From Peptoniphilus_A sp022767005 (GTDB lineage: Bacteria; Bacillota; Clostridia; Tissierellales; Peptoniphilaceae), in assembly GCF_050315115.1 (NCBI RefSeq), contig NZ_JBNPOJ010000003.1, positions 93,405-157,404 on the forward strand: a DNA stretch of 64,000 nt, in the 5' to 3' direction. Under the pieces are notes generated by a model. It ran no database searches. It worked only from the letters and a program-made list of their open reading frames with translations, and was not told the DNA's origin. Position numbers and translations under genes: made by a program. Below, piece by piece: positions 11,301-18,671 of the stretch (the stretch's first letter is position 1; the number at the start of each line of letters is the position of its first letter).

Positions 11301-13492
11301 CTTATATTATGAAAAGATTCATATTTTCTATTGACATCATAAAGCTTGAAGGTAGCACCATTTAGTGGTTTTCCATCCTCAGAGTCTACTTTTTTTATAA
11401 GAAAATCTCCTCTAATTTCTGAAGGAGGAATTATAGGAATAAGAACAACAGTAGGTAAGAGTAAACTATTGCCGGAGTTGACAATTATATTTTTAACTTC
11501 TTCTTTTATCTCATCATTGTCTAAAACTTTGACCTTTATATCTACTAAAAGTTTAGAGTCTATTGTATCCTTTCCAATATTTGTATTTTCAATTATTTCA
11601 TTATTAATTTTTAGATTGCTTTCTTTATTATTAATCTCTTTGTTTATTATTTCTTTATTATTGCTTTCTTTGTTTATTATCTCATCCTTAGCTTTTATAT
11701 CCTTATTTATTGTTTCTTCCTTAGCTTTTTGTTTTACTTTTATAAAAAATACGTATTTATTTCCTGCTTCTAAATTTTTAGAAAAACTCAAAGGATTGTT
11801 AATATTAAATTTTGGCAATTCTTGGCTAATATCTTCTCCAGCTAAGTGTTTTTGCCTTAATTCTTCAGGGATATTTCTAAGTTCAATATCTCTTAGGCTG
11901 ATATCCTCCTCATCTAAGCCATTAGTTTTAACTATCCTATCAATGGTGATATTAGATTTTTCTTTATTTATTGATTCAGAAAATTCTATCTCAGCTTCTT
12001 TTATATCTGCTAAGCTATTTACATCTAATGTTTCTACATATATGCTTTGGTCGTCTAAATTTAATGCCCAGCTTAAAAGGTTTAAATCTCCCTTACTATC
12101 TAAAGGAGTAATTAGAGAATCATTATTTACAATGGTTATTGGAAGGTATAACTCTCCAAAATTCTCCCCTTCTATTTTTATTGAAGTCTGAATTGGTTCT
12201 CTGCTATCTACTATTGTAGTTAAGTCTTTGAAAATTCCACTGGCTAATATATTTTGTATGTTTTCCTTTTTGTCATTTCTTACTCCTTCAAGGATTTTTT
12301 CAATATCTTGCTTGTTCTGTGTCAGAACTCCTTCCTTTTCTTCCATTTTTGATTTTTGAATTAATAAACTTTGAATAGAACTAAATTTTAAGGTGTCTAC
12401 TTTAAAATTAGAATTATTTAAAATTTCACTGCCAGTAATTATAGATAGATTTCCATCTTTATCTTTTAAAAGTATTTTTAAAGAATCTAGGTTAATCTCC
12501 TCGCCTATCCTATAAGTTAATTTATCAATATTTAAAAGCATCATAGAAGAATTTTTTAATTTTAGTGCATTAAATAATTCTAATGGGCTTAAATGTAGTT
12601 GATCTTCTTCTATGGTTAAAGGAATTTGTATCTCTTCACAACCAGGGATATTGATAGTTATTTGATTAACGGGTTCTTTAAAATCCTCTAGTGGATGTTT
12701 TTCTATGTAATTAGCTATTTCTTTTTTTACACTTTCAGATTCCTTAGATAAGTAAGTAGGATCTTTTAATTTACTATAATAACTTGCTCCTATTGTTTCT
12801 CCTTGTTTTGGGTTTATAGAAATATCTTCTCTCGAAAGCAATTCCTCTAGGGTATAAAGTTTTGCTTGTCCATCTGCATTTTTTGTCAAAATCTCTATGC
12901 CCTTTAAATCTAATCTTTCCCCATTGTGATAATTTGTCTTAGGGCTGGATAGAATTTTACTTTGACCGGGAGATAGACTATCTGCCATTGGCAAAGACTC
13001 AGGACCTACTTTAGGAAGCTCTTCAGAAGCTGAATTAAGTTTAGGTTCAGAAAGTGTAATATCTTTTTTATCTTTAAATGCTTTATCTTTTGGAGAGTTT
13101 TTAGAAGTGCTATCCCTTTGTCCATTTAATATTTCCAAACTTTCAGGAGAAGTTTCAATTATGGTTTCACTTTTCTTTTTTGGCTGAGAAGTATTCTCTT
13201 CAAATATGCTTTCACTCTTCTTTTTTGGCTGAGAAGTATTCTCTTCAAATATGCTTTCACTTTTCTTTTTTGGCTGAGAAGTATTCTCTTCAAATATGCT
13301 TTCACTTTTCTTTTTTGGCTGAGAAGCATCTGTTTCAATAACTTTATTTTTTTTCGAATGTTCACCATCTAGCTCAAGAGGCACTCCCGAATACTTTTCT
13401 GCTTTTAAAGCCATTATTGAATCTGGAAATATAGGAATTAATATGGCTATTATAAGTAATATTATTATAATTTTTTGCTTTCTATCCTTCAT
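5363..13492 (-). CDS. Giant LPXTG-anchored pilus-tip adhesin with many CnaB domains (FPKTG)
   Basis: 2709 residues, first gene of the pilus operon. Signal peptide at 1-28; a Lys/Ser/Glu-rich 15-residue unit repeated four times near residues 42-110; a long region to about 690 without recognised domains, including an Asn/Lys/Glu-rich stretch; then at least seven CnaB-like modules starting near 690, 1150, 1600, 1865, 1975, 2390 and 2515. E-box-like sequences include YILSELRAPEGYEL, YELREEYAPAGYEL and YTLTESKAPAGYKK. Two copies of a roughly 300-residue module (VNPGDYF, LHYNM, YPSIVDKEGR; near 810 and 1260) resemble the Ig-like binding domains of MSCRAMM adhesins such as SdrG/Cna. FPKTGG and a membrane helix end the protein. 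It probably binds host matrix at the pilus tip; the ligand is unknown. Confidence 0.93.
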   Translation of the reverse strand: MKDRKQKIIIILLIIAILIPIFPDSIMALKAEKYSGVPLELDGEHSKKNKVIETDASQPKKKSESIFEENTSQPKKKSESIFEENTSQPKKKSESIFEENTSQPKKKSETIIETSPESLEILNGQRDSTSKNSPKDKAFKDKKDITLSEPKLNSASEELPKVGPESLPMADSLSPGQSKILSSPKTNYHNGERLDLKGIEILTKNADGQAKLYTLEELLSREDISINPKQGETIGASYYSKLKDPTYLSKESESVKKEIANYIEKHPLEDFKEPVNQITINIPGCEEIQIPLTIEEDQLHLSPLELFNALKLKNSSMMLLNIDKLTYRIGEEINLDSLKILLKDKDGNLSIITGSEILNNSNFKVDTLKFSSIQSLLIQKSKMEEKEGVLTQNKQDIEKILEGVRNDKKENIQNILASGIFKDLTTIVDSREPIQTSIKIEGENFGELYLPITIVNNDSLITPLDSKGDLNLLSWALNLDDQSIYVETLDVNSLADIKEAEIEFSESINKEKSNITIDRIVKTNGLDEEDISLRDIELRNIPEELRQKHLAGEDISQELPKFNINNPLSFSKNLEAGNKYVFFIKVKQKAKEETINKDIKAKDEIINKESNNKEIINKEINNKESNLKINNEIIENTNIGKDTIDSKLLVDIKVKVLDNDEIKEEVKNIIVNSGNSLLLPTVVLIPIIPPSEIRGDFLIKKVDSEDGKPLNGATFKLYDVNRKYESFHNISDRGETIVTRLLGLYILSELRAPEGYELSKKEWSIYVSSEGRAYIHEIGERHYGKSKGNDVTNNVLLTGAIDFTDYSANNKLDMGTEEEHIKIDMNIHVNGSVNPGDYFSIKESNTLHYNMTRPDYMDYPSIVDKEGRVLAYPTYGPSFNIEDGSGKEIVYVFTKDVAGRTNLDMEMTWKHSVNLNYVPNSGIYDFSVSVGEHDTISKKINVLYNKEPDKAPANDLNMDADYIYTNEQTGRYTLIAYINPMKKNITRDQYTVEICPEIEFNNNKLNVGDMLDVYPNGNVQDGRTRISVYKFKDKEPIPKAVIFDESKLEKVPYKVDLFMSEDAFDVYAKKVKFDNDPGATYLIKIDGDMKFPKEDPQKETILAHRFKVKAGPSLEFKQTYEVPVEYSDESAKEITKMPSITVENTKKTVTEAKGKLELIKKDENGAGLGRAVFKLESVDYNNLGSSRISPKDGKILFDNISPGLYELREEYAPAGYELSNKKWSVYVNSEGKTFIQEIGDIGTLRNDQNDVTSRVIFSGDLSFNDISGNRKLDVGTEENNIAINMHMVINDSVNPGDYFTIKESDTLHYNMLQPDKMNYPSIVDKEGRILAYPTYGVNFNIRNGSGKEISYVFTDNVVGMKNLEMDVTWNHSVNQNFVRHSWEEEYYVSLGNQKITKNFVVLYKNPQEEESRNLNIDTNYLYTNDQSGRYTQIAYINPLKKDIRGECNINIYPASTKLNFNMADIKDGKTKIKLYKFIDQRYWIPDAVIFEESKLDLVDPSEYTLSFITEKKDGEDVNLAQVKLNNIGTSTYLIKVESEMKFPEENSGERTTLDQWIELTNGGAGVKRANSIALNYSKASGSGTISDEIPSITVTNIKKKAVNLLIYKKNVQGNLLDAEFKLTGTSTDGDEYESNGTRDKDGILMFVDLKPGEYTLTETLGPVGYERFDGYWKIVVTEDCKVTATPSKKEKKVDYKIQNFKGKRIYEYISGYYYSLMDVQALLSQNSGGDSLNLKILYKGQDLYGNISYPIEIVFDTKNFTILDHDGNTVNGEYMNQLLSGSGNPSGEINFTVKWKDLSKTYPRSPIEELTYKNIKLEESTYPTASPIKYEVTGETKDLRTIGSGGNTFYYEITNKEKLYEAEFLKVGRNNPDDSSQDIPLANVEFKLYKKDSEGNFVDYGIRAISEKDGSIKIKGLGVGEYELHEVYIPDGYEPKKGSVKAFKIAWNGNVEIKDADDNYHPINDENKKIINYKSGTEKITIYKKGPQGEKLKDVVFQLIGSNGTVVNTGTTNEDGKVVFENLQYGKYWLREFKTVKGYVLDPNPIPVFLGKDWEAPRYPENPKNWDDYISIKQSENNDIVSTSGKNTVYPNKAEGLVARINCVINKPRNAPNINPGDTFTLRLSQNLDLDGTTVKVEDKDFDIMTPSGKLAVAKIAEDRRSIEYTFTDYVKYHEVSEFNINIPVFINRELILNNENDVEFSLEIGREKFSKNLNVSYENYVSDPNRVKTYVTKFDDKTGKFTAIIYVNPQGDYDYNRIVDFRIDGLRRWEIKMFSATAGVENLPWSYGVDYRKLNRLPVNFNLIDGKILRFYLGNELSNNAYVIKIDGQAEINGREITTNTQYNRTTYISEDIYGQSFYENRCSYWQTYIKYYKPESTAQGEVVFNLKNEKNKIEFIKIEGKSADNIPKNENPSGDSAAGSHQNKLPIYLEGATFRLKKKDGNVWSYYNDVVKSDSQGRFSWEGLPQGEYQVWEIEAPKGYITPKTFVSSFKVDNKGNIVNILNDNIAIPNETNMFFYLNKIWKDDEAQERSITKGTLELTLKAPEGKVFPDGVKVDEKNAQINDRKYKIKSISDDRKSITLEIDLENAYEKIIGSQDDKNKGIKIIVPDDWPSGNYTLTESKAPAGYKKGTEDYNITINQEEKSIKSGNNILYSKNGQVMTLNSLKIVNEKGLFPKTGGIGSLIFTIAGVTIMAAAFIGYRRKKVIK
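13164..13329 (-). repeat. 45-bp tandem repeat coding the adhesin N-terminal repeats
   Basis: Four units of 45 bp (three almost identical, the fourth diverging at its end) encode SQPKKKSESIFEENT-type units. The length is a multiple of three, so copy-number change by slippage would keep the frame. Near-identity suggests recent expansion. Confidence 0.9.
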
Positions 13493-14107
13493 TTTTACTT
13501 TCCTTTCTAAAGTTTTATATTCTATATAATTTTCCTTAGTTCTTTTGTAATGTAAGGTCTTGTATTAATTAATTTTTATTTATGTATTTAAAAAAGCTTA
13601 TGTTTAGTTTACAAAATACTTTTCTTTAGTATAAGATTGTATAATTTTGTATATTTTTTCACAAATTCTAATACACATCTATATTTTTTATTATATGAAA
13701 CTGACTGTATCCCTTTGTTTATAGGACTACCATCCAGTATTGCGAACCTTTCGCATCAATTTTTATATTATTTTTAATTCGTCTATATAAAAATCTATTT
13801 CAATATAAAATATACCTAAATAGTATAATATAATATATTGATTTTTAAATAAAATACTGATTACATATCGCTAAATTCAATTGATATTATATATTAATAA
13901 TAATTCTAAGCAAACTATCTGTAAATACTATTAATTGATTTTTTACTATTATTTTTATATTTATTTATTCATCTATCTTTTAGTTACCTCTTAGTTACTG
14001 TTTATCTCATTTTGTTTTTTTTTTTTTTCTTTTAGTGCACAAATAATTTGCTTTAGCCCTTCTATTTACTCGTCGTACATTCTTTCTTGTAAAATAAATA
14101 TACATAC
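13493..14107. promoter_or_regulatory. Long AT-rich leader/promoter region of the pilus operon
   Basis: About 615 bp without a credible gene. It contains a tight inverted repeat TGCGAA-CCT-TTCGCA at 13741-13755, a run of 14 T (14 A on the operon strand) at 14015-14028, and many TATA-like sequences on the minus strand, none paired with a convincing -35 box. A GAAAGGAAAG ribosome site precedes the adhesin ATG. The pilus promoter must lie here; I cannot fix its position. Confidence 0.5.
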
Positions 14108-14151
14108 AAAAAGACAAACCTTTAGAAATCTTCTAAGGGTTTGCCTTTTTT
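14108..14151. terminator. Bidirectional intrinsic terminator after the ABC exporter operon
   Basis: AAAAGACAAACC ... GGTTTGCCTTTTTT forms a long stem with A/T tracts on both sides. It ends the minus-strand ABC exporter transcript and insulates the pilus region. Confidence 0.9.
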
Positions 14152-14172
14152 AATAAGTTGAAACTTCATTTC

Positions 14173-14388
14173 TTATTTATTTTTATTTTCTAAAAATGTC
14201 TTTCTAACTTGTGGGAATAAAGCATATGTTAATAAATTTTCATATAGCTTTTCTTGTTTAGCAGTACTTAGCTGAGAATATAAGTTTAGAAGCATTCCTC
14301 CCAGCACTTGATAGAAAAGCAAAATTTTTATAAATCTTTTTGTTATTGTATCCTCTGTACTTTCTATGCTTATATTATAAATCTTCAA
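14173..14388 (-). CDS. Short hypothetical ORF after the ABC permease
   Basis: 71 codons from a TTG at 14388, three bases after the permease stop and ended before the operon terminator. There is no clear ribosome site, so expression would rely on coupling to the permease. The product is basic, with a hydrophobic stretch (ILLFYQVLGGMLLNLYSQL) and no recognised family. It may be a real small protein or read-through sequence; the position inside the operon is the only support. Confidence 0.35.
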   Translation of the reverse strand: MKIYNISIESTEDTITKRFIKILLFYQVLGGMLLNLYSQLSTAKQEKLYENLLTYALFPQVRKTFLENKNK

Positions 14389-14391
14389 AAT

Positions 14392-15645
14392 TTATTCATA
14401 TCTAAGGGCTTCTATTGGGTCAAGTTTTGCTGCTTTGTTAGCTGGATAGTAACCAAAGAAAATTCCTATTAGCATAGAAAATCCAACTGCTACTACAATG
14501 GAACCAATTGATGGAAGTGATGGCGCCTTCAAAAGTTTAGACCCCACAAGTCCGATTATTGACCCTAAGATTATGCCGAAAATTCCTCCAATTATACAAA
14601 TTATCACAGATTCTATTATAAATTGTTTTCGTATGTCTCCCCTAGTTGCCCCAAGTGCCTTTCTTATTCCAATTTCTCTCGTTCTCTCTGTTACTGAAAC
14701 TAGAAGAATGTTCATTACTCCAATTCCACCAACTAAAAGGGATATGGCTGCGATTGCTCCAATTGCTAATTGAATTGAACCCATGGCGCCATTTACTTGT
14801 GAAATTTCGCTTTTTGCTGAATAATATTTCACCTCTGCTCTAGGATTGTTGGCGTAAAATTTTGCGTTTAAGTCGTCGACAATTGATTGTGCATCTTCTT
14901 CTATTGTATCGGAATTTTTTAAAGTCATTGTTACGTCATAATAAAAAGTTCTTGGCTCTGTCAAAAATTCTCTATCTCCCGTCGTCCTTGGAATGTATAT
15001 TGTGGAACTAGATCCGTTGAAGGATTGTCCCATTACGGATATCTCTTCGTACTTGTAGACGCCAATAATCATGGCAACTATTAGCTTGCCATTGCTTTCG
15101 ATTTTTGCTTCTCTGCCAAGTACTTCTGGTGCCGAAGTTTTATATACTTTTTCCAAAACCTTGTCGGATATTACTACAACTGACTTGCCTCTCTTTACAT
15201 CTTCTTCATTTAAAAACCTGCCGGCAAGCATTTTTATTTTGAAAATATTTTTTTCATCCTGTGATGTCGCCGATATTGTAACTTGTTCTTTATTTCTTCC
15301 TTCTTTTACAAAGCCGTTTCCACCAGCTCCATTGTAGATGAGTTTGTCTATCTTCCTGCCCTTTTGTGCTTCTAAATAATTTATTATATTTTCCGTTAAA
15401 AAATCACCTTCGCTAAGTTCGCTATTATCGTAATCAGATTTTTTTGACTGCACATAAATTTGGACTGCTGTATTAGCTATGGAGTCAAAGGCTTTATTTA
15501 CGGATTTTGTAAGTGCGTTGCCTATTGTCGTGATGCCAATTACTGAACCTATGCCGATTATAATGCCAAGCATGGTCAAAAAGGACCTTAGCTTATTGGA
15601 TCTCAATCCTTCCAAGGAGAGTTTTATTGTTTCTAATAAATCCAT
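14392..15645 (-). CDS. MacB/FtsX-type ABC transporter permease
   Basis: 417 residues with the MacB layout: a first membrane helix after LRSNKLRSFLTMLGIIIGIGSV, a large extracytoplasmic domain (about residues 45-280), then three C-terminal membrane helices with the family signature VTERTREIGIRKALGATRGD between the first two. It starts at ATG 15645 after GGAGGAGATT, in a TAATG overlap with the ATPase stop codon. With the ATPase and adaptor next to it, this forms a tripartite exporter for peptides, antibiotics or lipids. The substrate cannot be inferred. Confidence 0.94.
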   Translation of the reverse strand: MDLLETIKLSLEGLRSNKLRSFLTMLGIIIGIGSVIGITTIGNALTKSVNKAFDSIANTAVQIYVQSKKSDYDNSELSEGDFLTENIINYLEAQKGRKIDKLIYNGAGGNGFVKEGRNKEQVTISATSQDEKNIFKIKMLAGRFLNEEDVKRGKSVVVISDKVLEKVYKTSAPEVLGREAKIESNGKLIVAMIIGVYKYEEISVMGQSFNGSSSTIYIPRTTGDREFLTEPRTFYYDVTMTLKNSDTIEEDAQSIVDDLNAKFYANNPRAEVKYYSAKSEISQVNGAMGSIQLAIGAIAAISLLVGGIGVMNILLVSVTERTREIGIRKALGATRGDIRKQFIIESVIICIIGGIFGIILGSIIGLVGSKLLKAPSLPSIGSIVVAVGFSMLIGIFFGYYPANKAAKLDPIEALRYE

Positions 15646-16328
15646 TAAATCTCCTCCAACATTCCATCGTTCATTTTGTAAATTCGAGTGGCTTCCTCTG
15701 CAAGTTCAAGGTTGTGAGTGATGATGATTATTGTCCTCTTCTCCACTTCGTTTAGCTTGTGAAAGAGATCCATTACATTTCTTCCCGTTTTGGAGTCCAA
15801 TGCTCCCGTAGGTTCATCTGCTAGGATTATGTCGGGATTATTTGCCATAGACCTTGCTATTGCCACCCTCTGCTTTTGTCCTCCAGATAATTCGTTGGGG
15901 AGGTGTTTCATCCTGTCCTTCATATCCACAATTTCTAAAAGTCTTTCTGCTCGCTCTGTCCTCTCTTTTTTTGAAATTCCTGCATATGTCATGGGTAGTT
16001 CCACATTTTTAAGTGCATTTGATCTTGGAATTAGATTGAAATTTTGAAATACAAAGCCAATTTTTTTGGAACGATAACTAGAAAGTTCGCTGTCCTTTAA
16101 CGAGGAAATGTCTACTTTATTAAGTTCATAATATCCCGATGTCTGTCTGTCTAAAAGTCCAATTATATTCATTAAAGTTGACTTTCCTGAACCGGACTGT
16201 CCCACTACTGAAACGAAGTCGCCCTCATTTACGTCAAAATCTATGCCGTGAAGTATTTCCAATTCGTTTTCTTTTCCAATGTTAAAGGACTTTTTTATGT
16301 CCCGCATTTTTATGAAATTATTTTTCAT
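15645..16328 (-). CDS. ABC transporter ATP-binding protein, MacB/LolD type
   Basis: 227 residues, the usual length of a stand-alone LolD/MacB ATPase. Walker A VGQSGSGKST, Q-loop FQNFNLIP, signature LSGGQKQRVAIARS, Walker B IILADEPTGALD and the H-loop His of IIITHNLE are all intact. The start overlaps the end of the adaptor gene and the stop overlaps the permease start, so the three are a translationally coupled operon. Confidence 0.96.
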   Translation of the reverse strand: MKNNFIKMRDIKKSFNIGKENELEILHGIDFDVNEGDFVSVVGQSGSGKSTLMNIIGLLDRQTSGYYELNKVDISSLKDSELSSYRSKKIGFVFQNFNLIPRSNALKNVELPMTYAGISKKERTERAERLLEIVDMKDRMKHLPNELSGGQKQRVAIARSMANNPDIILADEPTGALDSKTGRNVMDLFHKLNEVEKRTIIIITHNLELAEEATRIYKMNDGMLEEI

Positions 16329-18483
16329 CTTCTTTTCCAGCCTTTTCCTCTAGCATAGGTGTATCTAAAATTTTTACAATACTTCCCTCGCCATAGCCTC
16401 CTGATGTTGCAAGAACTTTATCTTTTTCCTTTAAGTTTTTGGATTTTATTGCAGTTTCTGCATCATTAGCAAGCCCTAAGGTTACTTCAACTTTTTCAAT
16501 TTGATATTTATCCTTGCCCTTTTCCCTTAGTGCAAGTACATATTTTTTGCCATCTCTATCGAAAATTGCATCTGTGGGTACTTTGAAAGTGTTTTTTTCT
16601 TCGCTCAAAATATACTTAACTCTAAGGCTCATGCCTGGTGCAAGTTCATTTTCTTGTCCACTATTAATTTCTATTACTGTCTTGTATAATACTTCGCTAG
16701 TTTTATTTTCCTCTGACGCTTTCATTGGCACTGGCTCTATGGAAATTACTTTGCCCTTGTAGTTTTTGCCCATGACTGCATCTGATGTAATTTCTACTTC
16801 TGTCCCAACGGATACAGAATTTTTGTCGTATTCTTTTACTTGTGATTCAATTCTCAATGTTTCTATGGTTTCAATTTTGGCAACAGATGCTGCTGGTGTT
16901 TGCCCTTCTTTTGCATTTAACTCTGTAACAGTTCCGTCAGCTGGTGCTTTTATCATTACTTTTTCTAATTCTTCTGTTAGATTTTCAATTTCTACGCTGT
17001 CTAAATTGTTTGCGCCTGCCTTTGCAGTTTTTAAATTGTCAGAAAGTCCAGAAATTTCATTTGCCACTTGGGTTTTTGTAGATTCAAGATTTTTCTTTGC
17101 ACTTTCATAATTATTCTTTGCAGTTTCTACACTTTGTGCCAAAGTTTTTAACTCGTCTTCACGTGCTTTTTGTGATTTTAAAGCTTTGTCGGAATTTAGA
17201 TTGACATCATCTTTTGCTTTTTGCACTTCAAGTTTTGTTGCGTCCACTTGTTTCTTTTGTGCTTCTATTTCTTTTTCCAGTGCATCTGCTTCTAATGTGT
17301 ATTTTTGTTCGTCAGCTTTGGCATTTCCAAGTTCTTCCGTAATTCTATTTACTTCGATTTCGACTTCGTTTTGCCTTCTTGTAAGACTGTTTATATTTTC
17401 ATTTGCCGATTTTTTTATTTCATCGAAGTTAATTGCATCAAGGGCTGATTTTTTATCTATAATATCTTTATCACATTGTCCTATTTGTTCTACTACTCTA
17501 TCTAGTTCTCTTAAAACTTTATCTAATTCTTTTTTTGCTTCATTTGAAGTTGATGTCAATAGACTTTCTTTATCTTTTTCTAGTTTTTGTTTTTTTGCTT
17601 CTAATTGATTTTTTTGTGCTTGTAGTCCACTTATTTCTGTTTGATAATTAGAAACTTGTCCTTGAGCTTCAGTTAATCTTTCCTGTTCTTCTTTTATGGA
17701 AATCCCTATCTCAGTTGATCTTCTCTTTTCATTTTCAAGTGAATTTTGCAAATAGCTAGTTTTCTTAGACTTGTCTGATGCAATAGCTCTGTTTTCAGAA
17801 ATTTTATTGGCATTTTTATTCATATCATCTTGAAGTTGTTTGTATTTTAAACTTGCCGCTTCTTCTTGGTAAGCAAGATTTTCCTTTGTATCGCCCTCTG
17901 CAACTATCCCTTGATTGTATTTCTCGTCAATGCTTCTCTTAAAATCGTCATAGGCTTTTTGCGCAGCTAAATACTGATCCATTGCTTGTGTAATAGAAGT
18001 TTCAGCAGCTACAATTGCTGCGTTTTTCCCTGAATCTCTGCCACTAATTGCTTCTGATAATCTCTTTTTTGCCGCAGAAATTTGTGCAGAAACATTTTTA
18101 TCTGTGGCTGACTTTTGTGCACGCCTTGACTTTAATTGTTGCTCAATAGAAGATGAATCCAATTCTGCAATTACATCGCCCTTTTTAACTTTATCGCCCA
18201 CTTTTACATTTACGTGAGTAACTGGAAGTGGCTTTTCTGCATAGACTTCAACAGAATTTGAAGGTACAACTTTTCCCTTTTCTGTAACGGAATTTGTAAC
18301 ACTTCCCCTCTCCAATGTAACCACTTGGTTTTGTGAAACTCCTTCGCCATCTCCACCTTTTAGTTTTCCCGAAATTATTTTAAATATTAAAAATACAATT
18401 AAAAATAATAGCAATAATGCAATTATCTTGGTTTTCTTATTTTTAAAAATTAAATTCTTTGCCTTTATGTATAAATTTTTCAT
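16318..18483 (-). CDS. Membrane-fusion (HlyD/MacA-like) adaptor with very long coiled coil
   Basis: 721 residues from ATG 18483, which follows GGAGG with five-base spacing; an in-frame start 24 bases upstream is inferior. An N-terminal membrane anchor (IIALLLLFLIVFLIFKII) is followed by a biotinyl-lipoyl-like half (PLPVTHVNVKVGDKVKKGDVIAELDSSS), then about 390 residues of Lys/Glu/Gln/Ala-rich coiled coil (roughly 115-510), the second lipoyl half (MIKAPADGTVTELNAKEGQTP), and beta-barrel and membrane-proximal domains. Usual Gram-positive adaptors of this type are near 400 residues, so the hairpin is much longer than normal. It connects the MacB-like permease to the cell-wall zone. Confidence 0.9.
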   Translation of the reverse strand: MKNLYIKAKNLIFKNKKTKIIALLLLFLIVFLIFKIISGKLKGGDGEGVSQNQVVTLERGSVTNSVTEKGKVVPSNSVEVYAEKPLPVTHVNVKVGDKVKKGDVIAELDSSSIEQQLKSRRAQKSATDKNVSAQISAAKKRLSEAISGRDSGKNAAIVAAETSITQAMDQYLAAQKAYDDFKRSIDEKYNQGIVAEGDTKENLAYQEEAASLKYKQLQDDMNKNANKISENRAIASDKSKKTSYLQNSLENEKRRSTEIGISIKEEQERLTEAQGQVSNYQTEISGLQAQKNQLEAKKQKLEKDKESLLTSTSNEAKKELDKVLRELDRVVEQIGQCDKDIIDKKSALDAINFDEIKKSANENINSLTRRQNEVEIEVNRITEELGNAKADEQKYTLEADALEKEIEAQKKQVDATKLEVQKAKDDVNLNSDKALKSQKAREDELKTLAQSVETAKNNYESAKKNLESTKTQVANEISGLSDNLKTAKAGANNLDSVEIENLTEELEKVMIKAPADGTVTELNAKEGQTPAASVAKIETIETLRIESQVKEYDKNSVSVGTEVEITSDAVMGKNYKGKVISIEPVPMKASEENKTSEVLYKTVIEINSGQENELAPGMSLRVKYILSEEKNTFKVPTDAIFDRDGKKYVLALREKGKDKYQIEKVEVTLGLANDAETAIKSKNLKEKDKVLATSGGYGEGSIVKILDTPMLEEKAGKEDEK

Positions 18484-18511
18484 ACTAACCTCCAAGAATA
18501 TTATCAAAAGT

Positions 18512-18541
18512 ATTATATAGTATGATTATCTGAATTTGCAA
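18512..18541 (-). promoter_or_regulatory. Sigma-A-type promoter of the ABC exporter operon
   Basis: On the minus strand TTGCAA (18536-18541) and TATAAT (18512-18517) are separated by 18 bp, about 25 bp before the adaptor start. Confidence 0.7.
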
Positions 18542-18671
18542 TAGTTAAACACTGCAATATATTTATTTAAGCAATTTTTAATTTTAAATTAATTTTTTTG
18601 TAATAACTTTCCCAATATTCTTTATAATATATTTTATATAAAATTAAGATATAATAATTAGGGGTGATTTG

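Noticed and set aside
11346..12191. 281-codon open frame on the plus strand inside the giant adhesin gene
   Set aside because: It lies antisense to the low-complexity Asn/Lys/Glu/Ile-rich part of the adhesin; its Ser/Leu/Phe/Ile-rich product is what antisense of such codons gives, and there is no ribosome site.
13164..13329. CRISPR-like array
   Set aside because: The repeats are contiguous, have no spacers and encode an in-frame protein repeat.
13159..13368. 69-codon frame across the 45-bp repeat in another frame
   Set aside because: It is open only because a multiple-of-three repeat copies the same stop-free segment; no start signal.
16514..17608. Several plus-strand open frames opposite the adaptor gene
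   Set aside because: Antisense shadows of the coiled-coil coding region with Ser/Phe-rich composition; no start signals.
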